A stretch of DNA of 64,000 nucleotides from Lacrimispora celerecrescens (GCF_000732605.1 NZ_JPME01000008.1:186001-250000), one strand, 5' to 3'; shown: positions 28,494 to 38,404, numbered from the stretch's first letter. Made by a program: numbers and translations. The notes: generated by a model from the letters alone, not told the origin.

Positions 28494-28550
28494 CTGCAGA
28501 TTAATTGTTAATTTTTATACAATCTCACATCATCCATATACTCTTTCGAT

Positions 28551-30161
28551 CTAATTCAAACGCCAAACCAATAGTTCTCCCACCCGGCATTTTTTATACA
28601 AACGGCACGGACCTGCCGTTTGTTCTCCGGTCCAATAATCTACCCAATTCCCTTTTGGCAGATATACCTGCCTGCCTTCTGCTCCTTCCTCTAAAACCGG
28701 AGCTACTAATAACTGGGAACCAAACAGATACTCGTCGTCCACCGCGCAGGCCTCTTTATCCTCCGGCCAGTCAATCACCAATGCAGCCATAAGAGGACGG
28801 CCGGTATTTGCACTTAAGCTTGCTTCCTTAAGAATATAAGGCATCAGCCGTTCCCTTTCTTTCGTAAACTTGTGGCAAATATCAAGGATTTCCGGCCTTC
28901 TCGTTACCTTTGCCATATTCCATGGGCTTCTGTCATTGATCTCTTCTTCTGATGCCGCCAGAAGTTCGGAAAACTGGCCGGAAGCAGGCTCTGAGTGCCA
29001 CTGCATGACCGGAGCAAAGCAGGCCAGGCAAAAGGAACGCAGATACAGTTCTGCGGAAGGCATTTTTCCTGCAAAACCCGCAAGGTCAAAGCCCCAGAAG
29101 GGCAGACCTGACAATCCTGCATTTAAGCCCGCCGTCATCACGTGGCGCAGTTCTTCCCAGGTGGACTGCTGATCTCCCGCCCAGTGCATGGGCGTGGTCT
29201 GAGCACCCGTGTAACCGGCCCTGGAAAAGAGTACCCGGTCTTCTCCAATAAAGTCCGTATAAGCCTTGGTGTACGCCATGGCGTAGCCGTTTTTCATTTG
29301 AACTCCAGTACGTCCGTCAAAGAAGCAGGCACCATCGTCATACACAAACTCCCCGCCGTCAGTCTTAAAGCCGTCAACTCCCATATGAAGCAGATATTGC
29401 CGTTTTCCAAACCACCATTCACATGCCGCAGGATTTGTAAAATCCGGTATCATGGAACCGCCGAACCAACGCCCTTCCGGTATCACGTAAGGGGAACCAT
29501 CGGTATTGGTAACAACAAAGCCCTTTTGAACCGCTTCCGCGCAGTCCGCCTCGTGTTCCGTGCAAACGCGCCCCGGCTCCAGTTTTTTCAAAACCGGAAT
29601 CTGCCAGAGGATCAGGCGGATCCCCTTTTCGTGAAGACCTCGGATCATCCCTTCCGGATCGGGGAAACGTTCTTTGTCAAAGCGGTAAAAGGTGGCTTCA
29701 TCGCTCCAGGCTTCGATTACCACCACCGAGGGTTTCATCCCCTGCCTGATCGCTTCCTCCACTACTTCTTCCACCACAGCCTGACGATCCCAGCGGTTGG
29801 CAGACATCCAAAGGCCAAAAGCCCAGTCCGGCGGCAGTTTAGGCCGTCCCGTGAGCTCTGTAAACTTATTGAGTACCTCCAGAGGCTTTCCCGTAAATGT
29901 CCGTACATCGTATTGATCCGGAAGCGTGAAAACGATCCCGTCAGCGGTTTTTTCCGTTGAGACAGTAAACGGTTCCATTGTATCCACATATAGGCCCCCG
30001 CCTCCATCCGTCAGGGCAAATGGAATGGGCAGATAGGTGGAAGCCCCTTGATTGGTAAATGTTTCGTATACGTGGTTTTCCCGGGCCAGGCCCTCCTGAT
30101 TCAATGCGTCAAACCGTTCTCCAAATCCGTAAACGGCCTGACCAGCAAGCAAGCATTTCAT
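28551..30161 (-). CDS. GH31 family alpha-glycosidase, lacking the N-terminal domain
   Basis: A 536-residue GH31 enzyme. It begins directly at AVYGFGERFDALNQEG, the motif normally found 130-200 residues into GH31 proteins, so the usual N-terminal beta-sandwich is absent. The TIM barrel is present: DWAFGLWMSANRWD, nucleophile aspartate in GFKTDGGEF near residue 243, and acid/base region WAGDQQSTW near residue 305. The C-terminal beta domain is present. The start is well supported by GGAGG and an ATGA overlap with the permease stop. GH31 enzymes remove alpha-glucose or alpha-xylose; the exact sugar is unknown. No in-frame upstream extension inside the permease gene encodes the missing domain. 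Confidence 0.85.
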   Translation of the reverse strand: MKCLLAGQAVYGFGERFDALNQEGLARENHVYETFTNQGASTYLPIPFALTDGGGGLYVDTMEPFTVSTEKTADGIVFTLPDQYDVRTFTGKPLEVLNKFTELTGRPKLPPDWAFGLWMSANRWDRQAVVEEVVEEAIRQGMKPSVVVIEAWSDEATFYRFDKERFPDPEGMIRGLHEKGIRLILWQIPVLKKLEPGRVCTEHEADCAEAVQKGFVVTNTDGSPYVIPEGRWFGGSMIPDFTNPAACEWWFGKRQYLLHMGVDGFKTDGGEFVYDDGACFFDGRTGVQMKNGYAMAYTKAYTDFIGEDRVLFSRAGYTGAQTTPMHWAGDQQSTWEELRHVMTAGLNAGLSGLPFWGFDLAGFAGKMPSAELYLRSFCLACFAPVMQWHSEPASGQFSELLAASEEEINDRSPWNMAKVTRRPEILDICHKFTKERERLMPYILKEASLSANTGRPLMAALVIDWPEDKEACAVDDEYLFGSQLLVAPVLEEGAEGRQVYLPKGNWVDYWTGEQTAGPCRLYKKCRVGELLVWRLN

Positions 30162-30982
30162 CCTTTCACACCTCCTACCTGCAATCCTGCTGCAAAATAT
30201 TTCTGTGCCAAAGCATAGATTAGCAGAATCGGGAGCATGGAAACCAGTGCCCCCGCCATAAGCAGGTTGTATTCACTTTTGTACTGCCCATTTAAAGAAC
30301 TTAGAATAATGGGCAAGGTAAATTTAGTCTTTGTGGTCAGCATAACTAAGGGCAATAAGTAATCGTTCCATGAATCCATAAAACAGATAACCGCCAAAGT
30401 GGCCAGGCTGGACTTGCACATAGGGCATATGATCCGCAGAAAGACGGTGAAAACTCCTGCGCCGTCAATGGCGGGCGCTTCCAAATAGACGTTGGGAATT
30501 GTCATCATGCGCTGGCGCAGCATAAACACTGCAAACACCTTGAACACACTTGGCAGAACCAAAGCACCCAGACTATCCACCAGTTTTAACTCGCCCATAA
30601 GTAAGTAAAGGGGAATGAAGAGCACCTGGGAGGGGATCATCATAGTGGCAAGATAAACCAGAAATATGACTTCTTTTCCCTTAAACTCCAGTTTTGCAAA
30701 AGCAAAAGCGGCCATGGCGGAACTTATGATCGTCACAGTCACAGAACTAATTGATACGACCAGGGAATTAAGCATGGAAACAGTCATTCCCTCTTTTTGA
30801 AACAAATCCGTAAAATTATGAAAGGTCGGGTTTTTGGGTATCCACTGGATCGGCAGTGCCATGATCGCACCGTAATCCTTTAACGAAGTGGACAGCATCC
30901 AGAAAAATGGAAGCAAGGTTACAGCCGATAGCAAAACCGCCGTCAAATGGTATAAAACTCCGGATACTGCTTTACGACTCAT
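30158..30982 (-). CDS. Carbohydrate ABC transporter permease (MalG type)
   Basis: A 274-residue protein with six membrane segments, an EAA-like loop YLEAPAIDGAGVFTVFLRI near residue 190 and a VGGVKG end. The start at 30982 overlaps the preceding permease by 11 bases; a longer frame upstream is the other gene read out of frame. The protein overlaps the GH31 start by four bases, showing tight coupling. Confidence 0.9.
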   Translation of the reverse strand: MSRKAVSGVLYHLTAVLLSAVTLLPFFWMLSTSLKDYGAIMALPIQWIPKNPTFHNFTDLFQKEGMTVSMLNSLVVSISSVTVTIISSAMAAFAFAKLEFKGKEVIFLVYLATMMIPSQVLFIPLYLLMGELKLVDSLGALVLPSVFKVFAVFMLRQRMMTIPNVYLEAPAIDGAGVFTVFLRIICPMCKSSLATLAVICFMDSWNDYLLPLVMLTTKTKFTLPIILSSLNGQYKSEYNLLMAGALVSMLPILLIYALAQKYFAAGLQVGGVKG

Positions 30983-31889
30983 AGTACACCCACTTTCTTT
31001 GCAGCACGTTCTGCAGTACGGTAAAGCCAAAAATAATGACAAACAGTACCCAGGACCAGGCCGCAGCATAGCCCATGCGACCAAACTTAAAGGCGTATTT
31101 GTAAATCCGTTCCACCATGACCATGGTTGCCCCATTCGGTCCAGCGTCACCGTTCTTGGTCATGACCATGATCTGCGGGAAAAGCTGAAAAGCATTGATT
31201 AAGGAGAGCATGATTACGTAAAACAAAATTGGTGACAGCAAAGGCAGAGTAATGCTTTTAAATTTTTGAAAATATCCTGCTCCGTCAATGTCGGCAGCCT
31301 CGTAATACTCCGGATTGATTGCAAGCAGACCGCTGAGCAGAATCATTCCGTAAAATCCCATGTCCTTCCACACACTGGCCAAAACGATGGAGGGCATTGC
31401 CCAAACCTCGCTCTGAAGCCATAAAGGTCCCTTAATACCGATGGCTGACAAGGCATTGTTAATGGGACCGTACTCTGGACTTAACATCCATTTCCAGATC
31501 AAAGCTCCAGCCACCCAGCTGGTCAGTACCGGAATGTAGTATAGTACCCGGTAAACAGAAGCCATGCGGCTCTTTCGCTGTATGATCAAGGCAACCATTA
31601 AGGAAAACAGCAGGACCAGTGGAAGGTACATCAGAATGAAGTAGGCGTTATGCCCCAAAACTGCCCAAAATTCTGGATCTTTGACAAGCTGGGAGTAATT
31701 AGAAACCCCTACGAACTTGTCGCCAACAAATTGGAAAAAGCCGTGAAACAGCCTAACCCTGCTTAGTCCCGACCAATCGGTGAGACTAAGCAGTAAAGAG
31801 GCAAAAATAGGAATCAGATTAAACAACACAAGTCCGGCCAAGCTTGGCAAAAGAAAGATAAAAGCTCTTATCCCCTGTTTTTTGTACAT
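30972..31889 (-). CDS. Carbohydrate ABC transporter permease (MalF type)
   Basis: A 305-residue multi-pass protein with EAA loop YYEAADIDGAGYFQKFKSI. The start at 31889 is chosen for GGAGG 8 bases upstream; an in-frame start 23 codons earlier lies over the binding-protein gene. It works with the following permease and the preceding binding protein; no ATPase gene is adjacent. Confidence 0.9.
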   Translation of the reverse strand: MYKKQGIRAFIFLLPSLAGLVLFNLIPIFASLLLSLTDWSGLSRVRLFHGFFQFVGDKFVGVSNYSQLVKDPEFWAVLGHNAYFILMYLPLVLLFSLMVALIIQRKSRMASVYRVLYYIPVLTSWVAGALIWKWMLSPEYGPINNALSAIGIKGPLWLQSEVWAMPSIVLASVWKDMGFYGMILLSGLLAINPEYYEAADIDGAGYFQKFKSITLPLLSPILFYVIMLSLINAFQLFPQIMVMTKNGDAGPNGATMVMVERIYKYAFKFGRMGYAAAWSWVLFVIIFGFTVLQNVLQRKWVYYES

Positions 31890-31918
31890 AGCAGTTCCTC
31901 CTGTCTGGCACAAAAATG

Positions 31919-33232
31919 TCAGTTTAATTTGATCTTCTGTTCCAGTTCCGCCTGACACGCATCCAGTGCGTCTTTCGCGGAAGCATTTCCGGAAACGGCA
32001 TTGTTTAAGTGCTTGCTGATGATCTCCTGCATTTCAGACTGCTGCTTTACCACCGGAGGGGTAACCAGATAATCCAGGGATTTAAACACAGCTTCCCGAT
32101 TCTCAGGAGGAGTGACCTTTAAGTAGGAATCCAGTACATCCTGATAGGTAACAGGCGGAAGTTCCCAGCTTGCATCCACCCGGATTTGTGCGGCTTCCTT
32201 GCTTCCTGCCAGGAATGCAGCAAGAGCGGCGGCGGCCTCAGGATTGGCGGTTTCTTTGTTTACAACATAGGCATTTGAGAAAAAATGTGTGGCTTTTGCC
32301 GTGTTGCCCGGCTCCACTGCCACGTCCCAGGCAAAATCGCAATTGTCGGTAAAGTCACTGAAGGCCCAGATTCCGGTCACAATCATACCCAGGCGTCCGG
32401 ATTTGAACAAATCCCAATCGCCCATGCCGCCCATTTGTGCATCCGAAGGCATCACATTGCTGCCCGTCACCCAATCAGACATGATCTCCAGGGTTTCCAC
32501 ATTTTGCGGTAAATTGACCGTAAAATTCTTGCCATCCTCGCTTAACAAGCTTCCGCCGTTCTGCTTTACCCCTTTGTAAAATTCATGGAAGCTTAAGGGA
32601 CGGTATAAACCATAGGTATCTGCGGATAAGGCGCGGATCTTCTTTGCGGCCTCTGACAATTCCGTCCAGGTCCAGTCGTCGGTGGGATAGGAAACTCCTG
32701 CCTTGTCAAATAAATCCTTGTTATATATAAGAACCACATTGGAGAAGGAATTGGGGATTCCAAATTGTTTTCCATCGTACTTGAACGCTTCCAAAGCCGT
32801 CTGGTTAAAGCCTGATGTATCCCCGATCAGATCGCCGATGTCTAAAAGTACATCTTCCGACGCATAGGCCACAAAATTTTCAAAATTCAGTTCAAATACG
32901 TCTGCCGCACTGCCGCCGACGATTTTTGACTGCAGTTGTGTGAAATAGTCATCATAACCAAAGCTTTGCAGTTCCACCTTGACATTTGGGTATTGCTCGT
33001 TAAATTTTGCAATCATTTTTTTCAATGCTTCCTCGGATGCACCGCTGCCAGAGAACTGGTCCAGGCGAATTGTGACCGATTCATCGGCCCCTGCCGCGTT
33101 TTTCTCCGTTTGGGCATCTGCCGATTTGCCTGCAGGTTTTTCTGTAGTATTGGAGCCGCAGCCGGAGAGTAAAACAGCGGCACATGCCATTGCACTTACG
33201 GCCCATTTGCATTTTCTAGCCAATTTCTTCAT
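31919..33232 (-). CDS. Extracellular sugar-binding lipoprotein
   Basis: A 437-residue family 1 binding protein with signal peptide and lipobox VLLSGCGS (about residues 20-27). The gene is preceded by GGGAGG. It lies behind its LacI regulator and ahead of two permeases in an operon with GH65 and GH31 enzymes, so an alpha-linked gluco-oligosaccharide is the likely ligand; the precise sugar is not visible. Confidence 0.9.
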   Translation of the reverse strand: MKKLARKCKWAVSAMACAAVLLSGCGSNTTEKPAGKSADAQTEKNAAGADESVTIRLDQFSGSGASEEALKKMIAKFNEQYPNVKVELQSFGYDDYFTQLQSKIVGGSAADVFELNFENFVAYASEDVLLDIGDLIGDTSGFNQTALEAFKYDGKQFGIPNSFSNVVLIYNKDLFDKAGVSYPTDDWTWTELSEAAKKIRALSADTYGLYRPLSFHEFYKGVKQNGGSLLSEDGKNFTVNLPQNVETLEIMSDWVTGSNVMPSDAQMGGMGDWDLFKSGRLGMIVTGIWAFSDFTDNCDFAWDVAVEPGNTAKATHFFSNAYVVNKETANPEAAAALAAFLAGSKEAAQIRVDASWELPPVTYQDVLDSYLKVTPPENREAVFKSLDYLVTPPVVKQQSEMQEIISKHLNNAVSGNASAKDALDACQAELEQKIKLN

Positions 33233-33245
33233 AATAACTGCCTCC

Positions 33246-34268
33246 CTAATCGAACGAATGGTTGTCGCGCACCGATCCTCTTTCTACCAAAGTTAATGGA
33301 AATACTTTATTTTTGGGGGTGCGGTCCTCGTTTATTAAAAGTTTCACTGCTTCTGTTCCCTTATCAGCCACATCCTGATGTATGGTAGTAAGAGGCGGAT
33401 CACATGCCCTGGAAAGCAGAGAATCATCAAAGCCTATGATGGAAATATCCTCCGGAACCCTTACGCCCTTCTCCCGCAGTCCTACGCATAAGCCCACCGC
33501 TAAAATGTCTGCAGAAACAAATACCCCGTCAGGCCTTTCGGTCAGTCCCGCCAGATATTCTCCCATTTTACAGCCGTGCTCAAAAGATACTTCTCCTGCT
33601 AATAAAAGGGATTTCTCCGGACTTAATCCGAACTCCTCCAGAGCCTTTTCATAGCCCTGACAACGTAAAAAATTCACGCCCTTATCATTGATCTGTCCTG
33701 TCACATAGGCAATCTTTCTAAGCCCCTTTTCCAGCAGATATTTCGTTGCCATATACCCGCCCTGCTTATCATCCACGCAAATGGAGTGAAAGCCGGAAGC
33801 TTCGCAGTAACTGTCCACCAGTACTACAGGGATGTTTAAGGCTTTTAACTGACGGCATTCCTCATCATCGTTCATTCCTACCACGATCACGCCGTCTAAT
33901 CCCCGGGTTCTGGCTACTTCCGCATACGTCTGGCCGGAATCGGCTCCGGAAATCAGAATATGATAGCCGCTTTTGCGGGCTGTATACTCCGCCGCCGACA
34001 TGAAATCACCGTAAAAGGGATTGGAAAACATAAATTCCTTTCCTGACTCCGTTTGCGGAATCAGAACACCCAATAAGTTGCTCTTGTTGTTTGCCAGGGT
34101 GCGGGCCGCCTGATTTGGAATGTATCCCAATTCCTTTATCGCGTCATTGACCCGCTTAATCGTTTCGGGACTTAAGCTTTGCGAGGGTGTATTATTGATT
34201 ACATAAGATACCGTGGCTATGGAAACCCCCGCCTTTTCGGCCACGTCCTTTAAACCTGGTCTCTTCAT
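33246..34268 (-). CDS. LacI-family transcriptional regulator (alpha-glucoside operon)
   Basis: A 340-residue repressor with helix-turn-helix LKDVAEKAGVSIATVSYVIN at residues 5-24 and an effector domain ending near IIGFDDSLLSRACDPPLTTI. GGAAGG precedes the ATG. It lies inside the operon, between the GH65 gene and the binding-protein gene, with gaps under 25 bases, so it is probably co-transcribed and autoregulated. Confidence 0.92.
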   Translation of the reverse strand: MKRPGLKDVAEKAGVSIATVSYVINNTPSQSLSPETIKRVNDAIKELGYIPNQAARTLANNKSNLLGVLIPQTESGKEFMFSNPFYGDFMSAAEYTARKSGYHILISGADSGQTYAEVARTRGLDGVIVVGMNDDEECRQLKALNIPVVLVDSYCEASGFHSICVDDKQGGYMATKYLLEKGLRKIAYVTGQINDKGVNFLRCQGYEKALEEFGLSPEKSLLLAGEVSFEHGCKMGEYLAGLTERPDGVFVSADILAVGLCVGLREKGVRVPEDISIIGFDDSLLSRACDPPLTTIHQDVADKGTEAVKLLINEDRTPKNKVFPLTLVERGSVRDNHSFD

Positions 34269-34287
34269 AAAATCACCTTCCTTTCTT

Positions 34288-36438
34288 CTATTCCTCTTCC
34301 GTTATCAGCGTTCCACCTTCTCCGTCGATCACCGCCAGGTATCGTTTTCCTTTTACATTAAAGTGAAAAGATAAACGTTCCCAGTCCTTTGGGAGCCTTG
34401 GAAATAACTCCGGCTTGCCATTGTCCAGTGACAGACCTGCGAAACCAAAAATCACCGCCTGCCAGGAGGCACCTACTGCTGCCAAATGAATGCCTTCCCG
34501 CTCCGTATTCTTCATCCGGTTTTCCAGATCCAGAAACAGGCTCTTGTCAAAATATTCACTGGCTTTCTGCTCCAAGCCCAAATTTGCCGCCGCCCAGGCA
34601 TGAATCCCAAAGCTTAAGCTGGAATCGTGAAGCGTCAGCGGTTCATAGAAATCCCAAATAGCCTTTTGCTCCTGTTTTGTAAACCATTCCGGCTTTAGAA
34701 CCATGAGCAGTACTAAATCCGCCTGCTTTAACACCTGATACCTTTGCAGCCAGTCGAAATCGTACTGGTGGTAGGCCGCACTTCCGTCCCCGGCCTTCTG
34801 TCCCGGAAATGGTTCCAGCCGGAGGAAATTGTCGTCCTGAATGTACAAGTCCTTGTCCGGATCGTATTCAATCCGGCTCTTTTCTAAGATATCACGCCAT
34901 TTTTCCATTTCTGAAACACTGGCTTTTGCGTCCTTTCTCTGGACCGCCTGTAAAGCCAGTCGGAGATTATGACGAGCCAGTAATACCGTATAGGCGTTGT
35001 TTCCTGAAACGCCGCAGTATTCGTCAGGTCCTTTGACAAAGAGCAGATTGTAAACATCATTTCTTTGGTCATAAGAAAATCTCCCGGCCCAATACCTGGC
35101 AGTTTCCACATACAGCTGCGCCGATTGGCTTTCCAGGGTTTCATCTCCTGAGACCGTTAAATAATTTTCAACGGCATAAGCCACGTCTGCGGTAATGTGA
35201 ATCTCACAACGGCCGATGTCCCAGCTTTGGCATTGTTCTATGCCGCCTATGGCGCACATCCACGGATACCTGGCACCCGGAAGATTCAGTGCCTCTGCGT
35301 TCTTTTTTGCGTCCGGCAAGGTGTTTAAGCGAAACAGAGCCAGATTTCTTGCGGCTTGCGGATCCGTATACAGGTAAAACGGAAACAAGAAAATATCCGT
35401 ATCCCAGAAGCAGCAGCCTTTATACCGTCCGTGGGTCAGCCCCCTTGCACCAATGCTGACCGTTGGGTCATTGTAAGGGCAATTCTGCATAAGCTGAAAT
35501 ATATTGAAGCGTAGGGCTGACTGTATGGAAACGTCGTTTCCTTTTTGGGTAATCTGTATGTCGGCTTGGTCCCAGCGATATTTCCAGGCCCGCTCGCTGT
35601 CTTCTAACAGCTTAGCAAAGGATTGGGTTATGATGCGGGGGCGCAAGTCTTGCCCGCCTTTATAGAAAGTTTCTGAGTCCTGTACTTCTTCCTGATCCCG
35701 TAAATATGCTTCCGTATAAAGAATCTTTTCGATTCTCACCGTTTCCCCTTCCTGCAGCGGGATATTGAGTTCTTTCGCCGGACAATCAGTCACCGAAGCG
35801 TCCTTTGCCGAGCCACGGCTTTGAACGATGCGGGCCGTGACGGCTACGGTCATACGACCGGAAACCTTACTGTCAGCCTTTAAAAAGCAGTAATCTTCTC
35901 CTATCTCCATTTCAGATACAGAGAGCAAAGAAACGGTGTCCAGGTTCTCTTTGGTCTGATCATCATCCACAGGCAGGTTCACGGTGTTCCCGTCTATCCC
36001 CATGATAACGGCTGCGTTCCCGCTGTAGTTTAAGGCCGTTAATTCTAGCGACAAGGCTGACACATGTTTGTTGTCCATGCTGATAAAACGGGAAATCTTG
36101 ATTTGCGTTTTCCTTCCTTCCCGATCTTCCCACACCGCCTTCCTCTCAAAAAGGCCGTTTTTCATATCCAGGGCTTGGGAAAAAGATCGATATTCCCCAG
36201 TCCCTAAGGATAATTGAAAGTGAAACAAATCCGGCAGATTCACCATATCCGTAACACCGGGACTGATGTACTCAAATCCACCCGCTAAATAGTTACAGCG
36301 CTCGTAAGCCTTTGCCCCGTCCATGAAAAATGCACAGCGGGATCCCAAATAACCGTTTGCCTGACTGAATATGCTTTCCAAAAACTTTGGGTTCTCTCTG
36401 CCCTCACAGCGTATTTTCCATGGCTCATACTGAATCAT
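34288..36438 (-). CDS. GH65 family alpha-glucoside phosphorylase
   Basis: A 716-residue protein with the GH65 layout: N-terminal beta-sandwich starting FLESIFSQANGYLGSR, linker, (alpha/alpha)6 barrel with ARGLTHGRYKGCCFWDTDIF near residue 335 and the catalytic acid in FVKGPDEYCGVSGNNAY near residue 480, then a C-terminal beta domain. Family members split maltose, trehalose, kojibiose or nigerose with phosphate, giving beta-glucose 1-phosphate. Specificity cannot be read here. AGGAG precedes the ATG, and the gene overlaps its upstream neighbour by 14 bases. No beta-phosphoglucomutase gene is in the operon. Confidence 0.9.
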   Translation of the reverse strand: MIQYEPWKIRCEGRENPKFLESIFSQANGYLGSRCAFFMDGAKAYERCNYLAGGFEYISPGVTDMVNLPDLFHFQLSLGTGEYRSFSQALDMKNGLFERKAVWEDREGRKTQIKISRFISMDNKHVSALSLELTALNYSGNAAVIMGIDGNTVNLPVDDDQTKENLDTVSLLSVSEMEIGEDYCFLKADSKVSGRMTVAVTARIVQSRGSAKDASVTDCPAKELNIPLQEGETVRIEKILYTEAYLRDQEEVQDSETFYKGGQDLRPRIITQSFAKLLEDSERAWKYRWDQADIQITQKGNDVSIQSALRFNIFQLMQNCPYNDPTVSIGARGLTHGRYKGCCFWDTDIFLFPFYLYTDPQAARNLALFRLNTLPDAKKNAEALNLPGARYPWMCAIGGIEQCQSWDIGRCEIHITADVAYAVENYLTVSGDETLESQSAQLYVETARYWAGRFSYDQRNDVYNLLFVKGPDEYCGVSGNNAYTVLLARHNLRLALQAVQRKDAKASVSEMEKWRDILEKSRIEYDPDKDLYIQDDNFLRLEPFPGQKAGDGSAAYHQYDFDWLQRYQVLKQADLVLLMVLKPEWFTKQEQKAIWDFYEPLTLHDSSLSFGIHAWAAANLGLEQKASEYFDKSLFLDLENRMKNTEREGIHLAAVGASWQAVIFGFAGLSLDNGKPELFPRLPKDWERLSFHFNVKGKRYLAVIDGEGGTLITEEE

Positions 36439-38242
36439 CTTCTGTATCTCCTTCCTTTAACCCTTCCATTAAACAATAGGCCAAAAAGCCGGCGCAGGTT
36501 GCAAATGCGGCGCCTGTGGTACATTCGCCTGTCAATTCATCCACGCTTTCACAGGCAATTCCATTGTCCATGGACGCCCTGCGCAGAAAGTCTAAAGACG
36601 CTTCCTTCCTGCCGCTGATCAAACCGTTAGCAACGCTCAGTATCCAGGGATGAGGCGCATGGGGGCAGCCTATGTCTGAAAAGGGCTTTCCCGCAAAAGA
36701 GTATTGATAATCCGGGCTTCTTATGATCTCAACCGTATTCTGCCAAACGGGATCCTCTCTGTCGCAAAATCCGAAATATGGCAAAAGCTCTAAACTACCC
36801 GGCGGTTCATCATACACATCCCAGTTCCCGTCTTCGTCGACGGACCAGGCAAAAATCTTTTTCCCCTGATACTCCTTAATACAGTGGGTGCGAATTCCAT
36901 GAAACAAGCTCAAAACTTCCTCTTCTAACCACTTAAGCGTTTCAGTAGGCCACAAATTTCGGTATAAGTTCCCCAGATCTCGCAGACACCGCCAGGTCAA
37001 AACATTGTTATACGTGCCGTAAGGATAAATTCGCATGTCATCCGTTGGCTGTAAAAAAGTTTCATACAGATGCAGGGCATCGCTTCGCTTGGTCTTTAGA
37101 ATTGAAAGAATCTTCTTTACTCCCCTCTCGATATGGCCCTCCTGCAAAGCGGAAACCTCTCCCGTTGCATCTACGTAACGGCTAAGAGCCATTAAGGGAG
37201 CGCACAGTTCATCCAGTTCAAACCCCGGTTCCAACACTGTTCCATCTATGTAACGGCTGTGAATGCCGATTTGTTTGATCTGACGGGTAAATACGTAGTC
37301 CAAAAGTTCCTTTGCATACTGCGGATCCGCCTTAAGAATCGAAGGAAAACTCCACAGCAGACTGTCCCGGTCCCAATAAGCCGCGCTGACGTAATACCTG
37401 GGACTTCTGGACGTGACCATGACTACTTCCTCCGTATCCATCGTCATGCCCGTTGCATAAAAGAAGTTGAAGAATAAGTTCCTGTTTAACAGGGAATCCA
37501 CTTCCGGAATACCCACAGTTTTCCGGCGCTCCGACAACCAGCACAGAGTCTCCTTATAAACTGCATCAAAACTCTGCCGCAGAAGTTCCTTCGCCGCCGT
37601 GGCCGCGGACACCTCTTCAAAGCCTACACCCCAAAAGGTATCTAACACGACTGATTCGCCGGGCTTTAACAGACAATCATAGGTCCCCTTATAGCGGATC
37701 TCCTCTCCCTGTTCAAATTCCCAGGCTACCGGCAAAGCTGCCATAGGCGCAAATGCCATAACCGGCATTCCAATGGATAAATCAAAGACCGGGCCGTCAT
37801 TCCAGCCTGAGCGGTAAACCGTCCTCTGCCCCGTAATCGTCTTATCCTCGTTGACGCTGTGAGTCACTTTTCCCCATGCACCGAGGAAACCGCATGAGAT
37901 TTCCTTTTCTTCGTCGGAATGATTCGCGATCGTCAAGCGTATGGCAAAAGCCTTCTGACCTATGGGAGCCAGAAAAATACCCTCTGTACAAATACCATCC
38001 TTCGTTGATTCAAACCTGGGAATCCAGTCATATTCCCGCTTCCATCTCAAATCACAGAGCAAATCTCCACTCACCGCCCGCACAAAGGGCCGTATGAGAG
38101 GTTCGCTTTCGCCGCCCCAAAAGGCCAGCATCCCTTTGTAACCCATATGCAGAACTGTAAAGCTTTCTATGGAAGCCGTGTTCTGGTCCAATGTCGGCAG
38201 GCTGACAAATTCGTTCCCCGTGGGTATATAGCAATCTTGCAT
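36425..38242 (-). CDS. (alpha/alpha)6-barrel glycoside hydrolase, family uncertain
   Basis: A 605-residue protein. The N-terminal half (about 1-230) is a beta-sandwich; the C-terminal half is an (alpha/alpha)6 barrel with AYWDRDSLLWSFPSIL near residue 305, a possible substrate-binding motif YDEPPGSLELLPYFGF near residue 490 and HAPHPWILSVANG near residue 540. This resembles GH15/GH125-like and MGH1-like proteins, but I cannot fix the family. The start at 38242 follows GGGGAGG; no signal peptide, so it is cytoplasmic. It is the first gene of the alpha-glucoside operon and may debranch or trim the imported oligosaccharide before phosphorolysis. Confidence 0.68.
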   Translation of the reverse strand: MQDCYIPTGNEFVSLPTLDQNTASIESFTVLHMGYKGMLAFWGGESEPLIRPFVRAVSGDLLCDLRWKREYDWIPRFESTKDGICTEGIFLAPIGQKAFAIRLTIANHSDEEKEISCGFLGAWGKVTHSVNEDKTITGQRTVYRSGWNDGPVFDLSIGMPVMAFAPMAALPVAWEFEQGEEIRYKGTYDCLLKPGESVVLDTFWGVGFEEVSAATAAKELLRQSFDAVYKETLCWLSERRKTVGIPEVDSLLNRNLFFNFFYATGMTMDTEEVVMVTSRSPRYYVSAAYWDRDSLLWSFPSILKADPQYAKELLDYVFTRQIKQIGIHSRYIDGTVLEPGFELDELCAPLMALSRYVDATGEVSALQEGHIERGVKKILSILKTKRSDALHLYETFLQPTDDMRIYPYGTYNNVLTWRCLRDLGNLYRNLWPTETLKWLEEEVLSLFHGIRTHCIKEYQGKKIFAWSVDEDGNWDVYDEPPGSLELLPYFGFCDREDPVWQNTVEIIRSPDYQYSFAGKPFSDIGCPHAPHPWILSVANGLISGRKEASLDFLRRASMDNGIACESVDELTGECTTGAAFATCAGFLAYCLMEGLKEGDTEDDSV

Positions 38243-38311
38243 AAATAACACCTCCCCATTTTTACTGAAGCGTTTAAGTAGTATGTATAAAACTATTGAT
38301 ATTGTATAATA

Positions 38312-38341
38312 ACAATATACTCTTTTTTGTTTTTTTGTCAA
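38312..38341 (-). promoter_or_regulatory. Putative sigma-A promoter of the alpha-glucoside operon
   Basis: On the minus strand a consensus TTGACA (38336-38341) is followed after 17-18 bases by ATATTG/TATTGT as a weak -10, about 70 bases before the first gene. No clear operator was identified next to it. Confidence 0.5.
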
Positions 38342-38404
38342 TATATTTTAATAAATTTCTTTACCCCGATGGAAGTTTATGCAAAGTTAACGATAAAAAT
38401 CAAA

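Larger units (their letters stand above)
28151..28550. other. Intergenic region upstream of the mannoside operon
   Basis: Four hundred AT-rich bases between two leftward operons. It contains the promoter/operator of the mannoside LacI gene at its left side and the terminator of the GH31 operon at 28449-28493. No other feature seen. Confidence 0.5.

Noticed and set aside
37259-38097. Several plus-strand open frames over the alpha-glucoside operon
   Set aside because: They are shadows of well-supported minus-strand glycosidase genes and lack ribosome sites and family motifs.
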